Positions 1-8,136 of a DNA stretch of 54,772 bases are shown here, piece by piece. The DNA lies in assembly GCA_021735445.1 (NCBI GenBank), contig JAIPHA010000008.1, positions 1 to 54,772 of the forward strand. The letters are read 5' to 3'. This DNA comes from Candidatus Omnitrophota bacterium. Its GTDB lineage: Bacteria; Omnitrophota; Gorgyraeia; Duberdicusellales; 4484-171. The notes under the pieces were generated by a model, which was not told where the DNA came from, did not search any database, and saw nothing but the letters and a program-made list of their open reading frames with translations. Positions within the stretch are counted from its first letter, which is position 1. Every line of letters begins with the position of its first letter. A program made the position numbers and the translations under genes.

Positions 1-1
1 A

Positions 2-1195
2 AAAGAACATAAAATTATTTTTGAAAGTATTCTTGAGCTTTATGACGAGAGAAATAAGATAGATATCCTCACTGTTTCTGAAAGGCTGCGCAAAAAGAAT
101 TTTTTAAATAAAGTCGGAGGGACAACACAGCTGACTACTTTAGCTGATTTTGTGCCTTCTTCTGCCAATGCTTCTGACTATGCCCGAATCGTTAAAGAAA
201 AAGGTGTTTTGCGGGCTTTAATCGAGAACTCTTCTGAGATTATATCTTTAAGCTACAAGGGAGAAGAAGAGGTCAGTTCTTTGTTGGATAAGGCGGAAAG
301 GTTAATTTTTGATATTAGCGACCGCAGGGTTGAGGGCGGTTATGTTCATATTAAAGATATTATCAAAGACGGCATTGAACTGATTGAGTCGCTTTATCAT
401 AAAAAATCCCACGTAACCGGTGTCCCCACCGGATTTCGCGACCTTGATTTAAAAACTGCCGGATTTCAAAAAGGGGATTTAGTGATTGTTGCCGGCCGGC
501 CTTCTATGGGTAAAAGCGCTCTGGTAACCTCGATTACCGGCCATGTTGCAATTAATAAAAAGATACCGGTTGGCATATTCAGCTTAGAAATGTCAAAAGA
601 GCAGCTTATGCAGCGCTTCTTATGCGCGGAAGCTAAGGTGGAGGTAAACAGGGTAAGAACCGGTTTCCTTTCTCCTTCGGAATGGCCGACTTTGACTTCA
701 GCGGCCGGCCGGCTGTCTGAAGCTCCGATCTATATAGATGATACTCCTGCCTTAAATATTTTTGAAATCAGGGCCAAGGCAAGAAGGCTTAAAGCGCATC
801 ATGATATACAGCTTATTCTGGTCGATTACCTTCAGTTAATAAGGGGAGCCGGCAGGACCGAGAGCCGGCAGCAGGAAATATCAAACATTTCACAAGGGCT
901 TAAAGCTTTAGCTAAAGAATTGGGCGTTCCTTTGATTGCGGTCAGCCAGCTTTCCCGGGCGGTTGAATCTAGAGAGGGGCATCGGCCCAAGCTTTCTGAT
1001 TTGCGCGAATCAGGAGCCATAGAGCAGGACGCTGACCTGGTAGTCCTTCTTTTCCGTGAAGAATACTATCAGCCAAACGACGAAAATAAAGGGATAGCCG
1101 AAGCGATTATCGCAAAACAGAGAAACGGACCGGTAGGAACTATAAATTTAGCTTTTTTAAAGGAATATATGAGATTTGCCGATTTGGCAAAATAA
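2..1195 (+). CDS. dnaB: Replicative DNA helicase DnaB (5'-truncated by window edge)
   Basis: Frame is open back to base 2 (KEHKIIFESILELYDERNKIDILTVSERL...); Walker A GRPSMGKSA, VDYLQLI, and SQLSRAVESR/RLSDLRESGAIEQDAD-type DnaB motifs. No intein. Confidence 0.95.
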   Translation, partial: KEHKIIFESILELYDERNKIDILTVSERLRKKNFLNKVGGTTQLTTLADFVPSSANASDYARIVKEKGVLRALIENSSEIISLSYKGEEEVSSLLDKAERLIFDISDRRVEGGYVHIKDIIKDGIELIESLYHKKSHVTGVPTGFRDLDLKTAGFQKGDLVIVAGRPSMGKSALVTSITGHVAINKKIPVGIFSLEMSKEQLMQRFLCAEAKVEVNRVRTGFLSPSEWPTLTSAAGRLSEAPIYIDDTPALNIFEIRAKARRLKAHHDIQLILVDYLQLIRGAGRTESRQQEISNISQGLKALAKELGVPLIAVSQLSRAVESREGHRPKLSDLRESGAIEQDADLVVLLFREEYYQPNDENKGIAEAIIAKQRNGPVGTINLAFLKEYMRFADLAK

Positions 1196-1203
1196 AAGGG
1201 GGT

Positions 1204-1232
1204 TTGACTTTGAAAAACAAACAGTCTATAAT
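1204..1232 (+). promoter_or_regulatory. sigma70-like promoter for the bamA/lipid A cluster
   Basis: TTGACT (1204-1209), 17 bp spacer, TATAAT (1227-1232), immediately upstream of the bamA ATG at 1243. Confidence 0.6.
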
Positions 1233-1242
1233 ACTTTTTGCT

Positions 1243-3531
1243 ATGAAAAAACTAGGGTTAAGTTTCCTTTTTATAACCTTATTGGCTATTTCTTTGGCGG
1301 GATACGCTCAAGAAACAGTTTCACAAATTGAGATAGAAGGAAACAATTTAATTAGCGATGCGAAAATAGTTTCTGAAATCAAAACCAAGGCCGGCCAAAC
1401 TTTTAATAAAAATACCATCAACCAAGACGTTAAAAACCTTTACCAGACCGGATTTTTCCAGGAAGTTTCTACAGAAACCAAAGAAGGCCCGGAAGGAATG
1501 GTGATAGTTTTTAAGGTAGAAGAGAAGCCGGTAATAGCAGAATTGTCGGTGGAAGGGCAACGGTATATCAGGAAAAAGCAAATTCTCGGCCAAATAGAGT
1601 TAAAAGAAGGAAGTTTTGTCGATGAGTACCGGATTAAACAAGCCATTAAGAAAATAGAGGATCTTTATAGTCAGAAAGGCTTTACCCAGGCAGAAATCAA
1701 TTATCAGTTAATTCCAACCGAAGCGAAGAAAGTCAATCTAAAAATTACTATAGCCGAAAAAGGCATTATTAAGGTAAGGGCGGTTGAAATTGCGGGAAAT
1801 AAGAATTTTTCGGATAATCGGATAAAAAAATTAATGAAGACTCGCAAAGCCTGGTTGTTTAATAAAGGGGTATTTAAAAAGGAAGAATTTGAGGATGATT
1901 TAAAAAGGATAGAGGGGTTTTATCAGCACAAAGGCTATACCGATGTTGAAGTTAGTTCAGAGATAGACTTTAGAGAAAAAGGCGTTTATATAACGATAAA
2001 AGTAGATGAGGGGAAAAGGTATTATATTGGCCAAATTGAGATAAAAGGGAATCAAGAAATTGATAAAGGAGAAATTCTCGCGGCATTGACGATTTCAGAT
2101 GGTAGTATTTTTAGCAAGCAGGCGGTTTATCAAGGTTCATCCCAAATTAGACAGTTGTATGTAGATAGAGGCTATATTTTTGCTCAAGCCGAACCGGTAA
2201 GCGTTCTGAATTCAGAAACCGGAAAAATCGATATTACCTATCAAATCAGCGAAAGCCACGTTGCTTATTTAGAAGATGTTCAGATAAAAGGTAACGAAAA
2301 AACCAAAGACCAGGTAATAAGAAGGGAATTGAAGGTTTATCCGGGGGAAAAATTCGACGGAAAAAAAATGCAGGAGAGTAAGCAAAATTTGGAAAATTTA
2401 GGCTTTTTTGAAGATATAAGGTTTAGGACTGAACCCGGTTCAACAGAAAAAAAGGTGGATTTAGTGGTGGATGTAAGCGAAGCTAAAACCGGTTATTTTA
2501 GTTTTGGCGGAGGATATAGTTCTATTGATGAATTTATTGGTTTTGTTGAGTTACGCCAGAGGAATTTCGATTATCAAAATTGGGAAACTTTTACCGGCGC
2601 CGGCCAGGACTTAACCTTAAAGGCCAGCTTGGGAACATTAACCAGCCGTTACCAGCTAAGCTTTACTAATCCCTGGATTTTTGATAAGCCGGTGTCTTTT
2701 GGGTTTGATCTTTATAAAAAAGGCCATGATAAGGATGATGATGTAGGTTATGCTTATTCGGAAGATATAACCGGCGGGGCTTTGCGTTTGGGTAAAGAGT
2801 TTAGCGATGAAATAAGCGGGAGAGTGCTTTATCGTTTTGACAATGTAGATATCGGCGATACCGAGGATGCCAGTTCCGCTATCCAAAAAGAGGATGGCAG
2901 CAATAATTTAAGCAGTACCGAAGTGACCTTGGCTTACGATACCAGGGATAATGTTTTTTCGCCGCGTAAAGGAATGTATTTTTCAAACACCTTGCAGCTG
3001 ACCGGAAGTTTTCTGGGCGGCGATAAAGATTTTACCAAATATCACAGCAGGTTAAGCCTTTATTTTCCCGCGGTTAATGAATCGGTGATTGAAACCCGGT
3101 TTAAGGTTGGTTTTGCCGACCCGTTTTCTGGTACAGACGATGTCCCAATTTATGAAAGGTTTTTTGCCGGGGGAGCTTCCACTATCAGGGGTTACCATGA
3201 AAGAAAAGTTGGCCCTATTACTGATGATGGTAACGACGACCCGCTTGGCGGAGAAGCTTTATTTGTGGCAAATATTGAGTATACTTATCCTTTAGCGGAT
3301 TTCTTAAAAGTCGCCACCTTTTATGATGTTGGTAATGTCTGGGGAAAAAATAGTGATTTTTTTCAAACCGAAGACGGCCGGGAGGCGCTATATTCCAGTG
3401 TGGGGCTAGGCTTGCGGGTGAAAACCCCGATTGGGCCGGTAAGCGTGGATTACGGCTGGCCGCTGGATAAAGAGCCCGGCGAAGAGGGCAGAGAAGGAAG
3501 GTTTCATTTTAACGTAAGTAGAGATTTTTAA
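1243..3531 (+). CDS. bamA: Outer membrane protein assembly factor BamA (POTRA repeats plus Omp85 barrel)
   Basis: Signal peptide MKKLGLSFLFITLLAISLAGYA, repeated POTRA-type segments, C-terminal barrel with GGASTIRGY and terminal F. The ORF-track TTG start at 1204 overlaps the promoter, so ATG 1243 is preferred. Confidence 0.93.
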   Translation: MKKLGLSFLFITLLAISLAGYAQETVSQIEIEGNNLISDAKIVSEIKTKAGQTFNKNTINQDVKNLYQTGFFQEVSTETKEGPEGMVIVFKVEEKPVIAELSVEGQRYIRKKQILGQIELKEGSFVDEYRIKQAIKKIEDLYSQKGFTQAEINYQLIPTEAKKVNLKITIAEKGIIKVRAVEIAGNKNFSDNRIKKLMKTRKAWLFNKGVFKKEEFEDDLKRIEGFYQHKGYTDVEVSSEIDFREKGVYITIKVDEGKRYYIGQIEIKGNQEIDKGEILAALTISDGSIFSKQAVYQGSSQIRQLYVDRGYIFAQAEPVSVLNSETGKIDITYQISESHVAYLEDVQIKGNEKTKDQVIRRELKVYPGEKFDGKKMQESKQNLENLGFFEDIRFRTEPGSTEKKVDLVVDVSEAKTGYFSFGGGYSSIDEFIGFVELRQRNFDYQNWETFTGAGQDLTLKASLGTLTSRYQLSFTNPWIFDKPVSFGFDLYKKGHDKDDDVGYAYSEDITGGALRLGKEFSDEISGRVLYRFDNVDIGDTEDASSAIQKEDGSNNLSSTEVTLAYDTRDNVFSPRKGMYFSNTLQLTGSFLGGDKDFTKYHSRLSLYFPAVNESVIETRFKVGFADPFSGTDDVPIYERFFAGGASTIRGYHERKVGPITDDGNDDPLGGEALFVANIEYTYPLADFLKVATFYDVGNVWGKNSDFFQTEDGREALYSSVGLGLRVKTPIGPVSVDYGWPLDKEPGEEGREGRFHFNVSRDF

Positions 3532-3577
3532 AGGATAAAGGTTATTTTATTAATAAATCAATTAGTGGAGGTGTAAG

Positions 3578-4081
3578 ATGAGAAAGTTTTTTGGGATTTT
3601 TTTAGTAGTAGTAACTGCTCTTAGTTTTAGCGTGTGCGGTTTTGCCGAAAATTTAAAAATCGGTTATGTAGATACGATTAAAGTTTTTAATGAATATCAG
3701 AGAACTAAAGACCAGGATCAACAGTTGGAAGAAAAAAAGGAATTAATTCAGGGAAAGTTAGACGCAAAAGAAAAAGAGATACAGAAGATACAAAGCCGGT
3801 TGGAGGTTTTAAAAGAGGACCAGAAGGAGAAAGAAAGGGAAAATTTACAAACTAAAATGCAAGAGTATAGAGAAATGCGTCAAAAAGAGTTTACCGATAT
3901 AAAAAAAGAAAGAGATGAAATGATGAAAAAAATCGTTGATGATATCGATCAGGCAGTCAGCAATTACGGAAAGGAAAACAAATACGATTTTATTATTAAC
4001 GGCAATAGTGTGTTGTATGGCACTAAAACTAATGATTTAACCAGCGATATTATTAAAATTATCAACAAAAGCTACAAATAA
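3578..4081 (+). CDS. OmpH/Skp family periplasmic chaperone
   Basis: Signal peptide, KIGYVDTIKVFNEYQRTK, coiled coil; position between bamA and lpxD. Confidence 0.85.
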   Translation: MRKFFGIFLVVVTALSFSVCGFAENLKIGYVDTIKVFNEYQRTKDQDQQLEEKKELIQGKLDAKEKEIQKIQSRLEVLKEDQKEKERENLQTKMQEYREMRQKEFTDIKKERDEMMKKIVDDIDQAVSNYGKENKYDFIINGNSVLYGTKTNDLTSDIIKIINKSYK

Positions 4082-4111
4082 CTTATCCGACCTTTACAGA
4101 GTAAGGCCTAA

Positions 4112-5146
4112 ATGAATTATAAACTTTCAAAGATAAGCGAAATAGTAGAAGGAGAGCTTAGCGGTGATCCCGAAGTTGTGATTACCGGCATATCCGGGAT
4201 AAAAGAGGCCAAGCCAGGCGACATAACTTTTTTGGCTAACCCTAAGTACTCATCTCTGCTTGATTCTACAGAAGCTGCGGCTGTCATTACTTCCCGGGAT
4301 GTTTCTTCAACCCGCCCCTTGATTAAAACCGACAACCCTTCTGTTGCTTTTGCTAAAGTAGTTAATTTAGTTGTAGGCCGGGGCCTAAAACACCCTGAGG
4401 GAATAAGCCCGGGCGCGATTGTATCCGAAAAAGCAAACTTAGCTTCGTCTGTTTCGGTAGGGCCTTTTACCTTTATTGAGGAAGGGGCGCAAATTGGAGA
4501 AGGTTCTGTTATTTATGGAGGATGTTTTATCGGGCACAAGGTAAAGATCGGAAAAAATTCTTTGATTTACCCAAATGTAACTATCCGGGAAAAAACAGAG
4601 ATAGCCGATAATGTAATTATTCATTCAGGGGCGGTTATCGGAAGCGATGGTTTTGGCTTTGAGTTGACCGACGGAGCCCGGAAGAAGATACCCCAAATTG
4701 GGGTAGTAATAATCGAAGATAATGTTGAAATAGGAGCTAATGCTACAATTGATCGAGCCCGTTTTGATAAAACAATTATTGGCGCAGGAACCAAGATTGA
4801 TAATTTGGTTCAAATTGCGCACAATGTCGTAGTCGGCAAAAACTGTATCATTATCGCTCAAGTAGGAGTTTCAGGAAGTACTATTATAGAAGATAATGTT
4901 ATCTTAGCCGGACAGGCAGGGATCGTGGGCCATATCAAGGTTGGCGAAAAGGCTATTGTTGCGGCCCAGGCTGGAGTAACTAAATCTGTTGCTCCCGGAA
5001 CTAAAGTTTCCGGTTATCCGGCCAAGCCCCACCGGCAGGCAGCTAAGGTTAACGCTTGTATCCAAAGGTTACCTGAGCTGAGCAAAAAGGTTAAACAATT
5101 AGAGGATAAGATAAAAAGATTAGAAAAGGATAGGGAAGATGAATAA
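4112..5146 (+). CDS. lpxD: UDP-3-O-(3-hydroxyacyl)glucosamine N-acyltransferase LpxD
   Basis: Hexapeptide repeats, GSDGFGFE, IAHNVVVGKNCIIIAQVGVSGST; context. Confidence 0.93.
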   Translation: MNYKLSKISEIVEGELSGDPEVVITGISGIKEAKPGDITFLANPKYSSLLDSTEAAAVITSRDVSSTRPLIKTDNPSVAFAKVVNLVVGRGLKHPEGISPGAIVSEKANLASSVSVGPFTFIEEGAQIGEGSVIYGGCFIGHKVKIGKNSLIYPNVTIREKTEIADNVIIHSGAVIGSDGFGFELTDGARKKIPQIGVVIIEDNVEIGANATIDRARFDKTIIGAGTKIDNLVQIAHNVVVGKNCIIIAQVGVSGSTIIEDNVILAGQAGIVGHIKVGEKAIVAAQAGVTKSVAPGTKVSGYPAKPHRQAAKVNACIQRLPELSKKVKQLEDKIKRLEKDREDE

Positions 5147-6446
5147 ACAAAAAACTATTAAAAGTAAATTTCACTTAGAAGGCAAAGGGCTCCATACCGG
5201 AGAAGAGGCAAAGGTTGAATTTTTACCCGCTTCGGCCGGAAGCGGAATTGTATTTATTAAACAAGACGTTAACCCGCCTGCTTTGATAAAAGGAGATTTT
5301 TATTCAGTAGGAGAACTGGATAGGTTCCCGCGCAGGACCTCTATCGGGTCGGGAGAAAACTATATTCAAACAGTTGAGCACTTGATGGCTTCTTTATCGA
5401 TTTTAGGTGTGGATAATGTTCAAATTAATATCTGGGGCAATGAGGTCCCCGGTTTAGATGGAAGTTCCAAGGAGTTTGTGGAAAAGATAAAGGAGGCTGG
5501 CCTGGCAGAGCAAGAATCCAGCAGGGATACTATCGTTGTTAAAGAACCACTATGGATTGAAGAGGGGGCTAGCTCAATTGTACTGTTACCTTCTAATCAA
5601 TTTCGGGTTTCGTATGGATTAGATTATAATAGTTCTAAGATTGGTTCCGGTTTTGCGGATATAATCGTAGGCGGAGACAAAATAGATGATTTTTATCAGG
5701 CGAGAACTTTTTGCCTTAAAGATGAGGTAGATAAACTGCTTAAAATGGGCTTGGGTAAGGGGGCAAATTATAAAAATACCCTGGTGGTTTCAGATCAAGG
5801 GATTGTCAATAATCAGTTAAGGTTTCCTGATGAATTCATAAAACATAAAATATTAGATTTAGTTGGTGACCTCTATTTGGCCGGCCCGCTTAAGGCGCAT
5901 GTGGTTGCGGTAAGAAGCGGACATTCTTTGAATATACGCCTGCTTGAGAAGCTGCGCCGTTATAAGCAGAAAAGAAAAAGCGCTGCTGTGGGGTCTAGTT
6001 GTGGATATACACCGGATAAGGGTGAACTCAATACCGAGGAGGTAATGAAAATACTTCCTCATCGTTACCCTTTTCTTTTGGTAGATAAAGTGGTTGAATT
6101 AGACAGAGGCAAAAGAGCGGTGGGGATTAAAAGTGTGACTATGAATGAATATTTTTTTCAAGGCCACTTTCCCGGTAAACCGGTAATGCCGGGTGTATTG
6201 TTAGTTGAAGCTATGGCTCAAGTCGGCGGCGTACTCATGCTTGCTTGTCCTGAGCACCGGGGAAAATTAGCATATTTTATGGCAGCAGAAAAAGTAAAAT
6301 TTAGAAAAACAGTATTGCCCGGAGACCAGTTAGTTATGGAAGTATTAACAAAAAAAATTCGCAGCAGAACCGGTAAAGTTACCGCAAATGCAAGAGTATC
6401 CGGTAAGGTTGTGGCAGAAGCCGAGCTTATGTTTTCATTAGTTTAG
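5139..6446 (+). CDS. Bifunctional LpxC (UDP-3-O-acyl-GlcNAc deacetylase)/FabZ (3-hydroxyacyl-ACP dehydratase) fusion
   Basis: N-terminal LpxC motifs (FHLEGKGLHTGEEAKVEFLPA, TVEHLMASL, FPDEFIKHKILDLVGDLYL); C-terminal FabZ motifs (ILPHRYPFLLVDKV, FPGKPVMPGVLLVEAMAQ). Confidence 0.93.
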   Translation: MNKQKTIKSKFHLEGKGLHTGEEAKVEFLPASAGSGIVFIKQDVNPPALIKGDFYSVGELDRFPRRTSIGSGENYIQTVEHLMASLSILGVDNVQINIWGNEVPGLDGSSKEFVEKIKEAGLAEQESSRDTIVVKEPLWIEEGASSIVLLPSNQFRVSYGLDYNSSKIGSGFADIIVGGDKIDDFYQARTFCLKDEVDKLLKMGLGKGANYKNTLVVSDQGIVNNQLRFPDEFIKHKILDLVGDLYLAGPLKAHVVAVRSGHSLNIRLLEKLRRYKQKRKSAAVGSSCGYTPDKGELNTEEVMKILPHRYPFLLVDKVVELDRGKRAVGIKSVTMNEYFFQGHFPGKPVMPGVLLVEAMAQVGGVLMLACPEHRGKLAYFMAAEKVKFRKTVLPGDQLVMEVLTKKIRSRTGKVTANARVSGKVVAEAELMFSLV

Positions 6447-6504
6447 AGCACAGATAGACACAGATAAATAACAGATTAACAAAGATAAGAAAAAAATAAC
6501 CAAG

Positions 6505-7284
6505 ATGGCACAAAATATTGATTCCAGAGCAATGATAGGTTCTTCGGCTAAGATAGCTGATAATGTAAAAATTGGGCCGTATGCGATTATTGCCGATAAT
6601 ACTGAGATTGGAGAAGGCACGGTTATCGAACCATTTGCTCAGGTTTTAGGCCACACTAAAGTAGGGTCTAATTGCCATATTTTTTCTCAAGCAGTAGTAG
6701 GGAGTATTCCTCAGGATTTAAAATATAAAGGCGAAAAAAGTTATTTAGTTATAGGAGACCGTAACCGGATTAGGGAATTTGTGACTATTAATCCTGGCAC
6801 AGAAAAGGATGCAAAAACTATAATCGGTAACGATAATCTGATCATGGCTTATTCACATATTGCTCATGATTGTGTTATCGGCGATGAAAATGTTTTTGCT
6901 AACGGGTCTACTTTAGCCGGTTATGTAGAGGTGGGCAAGAATGCCGTAGTCGGCGGCCTGGTAGCTATCCATCAGTTTTGCCGGTTGGGAGATTATTCTA
7001 TAGTAGGAGGGTGCTCTAAAGTTGTTCAGGATGTTCCTCCCTATTCGATGTGTGATGGACATCCGGCAGTTGTTAGAGCGTTGAATTTGGTTGGTTTAAA
7101 GAGAAAAAAGTTTTCTAATCAAGTGATTAAGGATTTAAAAAAAGCGTTTAAAATAATCTTTTTCGATAATCATTCTTTTGCTGAAGCAATAAAGATTGTT
7201 GAGGCAACAGTTGACCCGACCGATCAGGTAAGGACTCTTTTAAATTTTGTAGCAACCTCTAAAAGAGGTATAGGCAAAAAATAA
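6505..7284 (+). CDS. lpxA: Acyl-ACP--UDP-GlcNAc O-acyltransferase LpxA
   Basis: Left-handed beta-helix repeats, SIPQDLKYKGE, NLIMAYSHIAHDCVIGD, VGGLVAIHQFCRLGD. Confidence 0.94.
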   Translation: MAQNIDSRAMIGSSAKIADNVKIGPYAIIADNTEIGEGTVIEPFAQVLGHTKVGSNCHIFSQAVVGSIPQDLKYKGEKSYLVIGDRNRIREFVTINPGTEKDAKTIIGNDNLIMAYSHIAHDCVIGDENVFANGSTLAGYVEVGKNAVVGGLVAIHQFCRLGDYSIVGGCSKVVQDVPPYSMCDGHPAVVRALNLVGLKRKKFSNQVIKDLKKAFKIIFFDNHSFAEAIKIVEATVDPTDQVRTLLNFVATSKRGIGKK

Positions 7285-7317
7285 AGCCTATTTTGTAAAC
7301 AATTCCAGATTTTGGTT

Positions 7318-8136
7318 ATGAATATGCAGATAGGTATTGTTGCCGGAAGCAAAAGCCTGCCCCTGCTTTTAGCTAAGCGCATTTCAAAAAGCCGCAAGTT
7401 TACCAAAGTTGTCGCAATTTGCTTTAAGGGAGAAACTTCTTCTAAGCTTTGCCAGTATGTTGATAAATGTTTATGGGTAAAAGTCGGAAAGCTAAAAGAT
7501 TTAAGAGAAGCGATTAAAACTCAAAAAATTAAAGATTGGGTGATGGCCGGCCAGATCAACCCATTAAATATTTTTAAAAAAAGCAGATGGGATGATGAAT
7601 TAAAGAGCGTAGCTGAAGGAGAAATCAATTTTTGCCCGCATACTTTTTTTAAGGCAATAATCAATCATCTCGAAAGTGAAGGTGTAAATTTTTTGGATTC
7701 GACTCTTTATCTAAAAGATGACCTGGCTCAAGAAGGGGTGATCAATGGTTTGAGCCTATCAGATGAGACTAAAGAAAATATTGATTTTGGGTTAGATAAA
7801 ATATCTAAATTTGTTGAAATTGATATTGGCCAGGTTTTAGTTGTTAAGAATAAAACAGTAGTTTCTCTTGAGGCGTTAGAGGGCACCGATAATACCATTA
7901 AAAGAGGCTTTAAAATAGCCGGGCCACAGACAGCGATTTTTAAATTTGCAAGGCAGAATCAGGATTTACGTTTTGACGTTCCGGTTGTCGGTATTTCTAC
8001 TTTAAAATTAGCCAAAAGGGTTAAAGCTTCTTGTTTGGTTTTAGAGCAGGATAAGACTATAATTTTAGAAAAAGAAAAGTTTTTATATTTAAGTAAAAAA
8101 TGGAACATTCCCGTCATCGGCTTAAAACGAAGCTAA
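7318..8136 (+). CDS. lpxI: UDP-2,3-diacylglucosamine diphosphatase LpxI (DUF1009 family)
   Basis: IGIVAGSKSLPLLLA start, MAGQINP, SLEALEGTDNTIKRG, FDVPVVGISTL, and lipid A context. Track start 7312; ATG 7318 also possible. Confidence 0.85.
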   Translation: MNMQIGIVAGSKSLPLLLAKRISKSRKFTKVVAICFKGETSSKLCQYVDKCLWVKVGKLKDLREAIKTQKIKDWVMAGQINPLNIFKKSRWDDELKSVAEGEINFCPHTFFKAIINHLESEGVNFLDSTLYLKDDLAQEGVINGLSLSDETKENIDFGLDKISKFVEIDIGQVLVVKNKTVVSLEALEGTDNTIKRGFKIAGPQTAIFKFARQNQDLRFDVPVVGISTLKLAKRVKASCLVLEQDKTIILEKEKFLYLSKKWNIPVIGLKRS

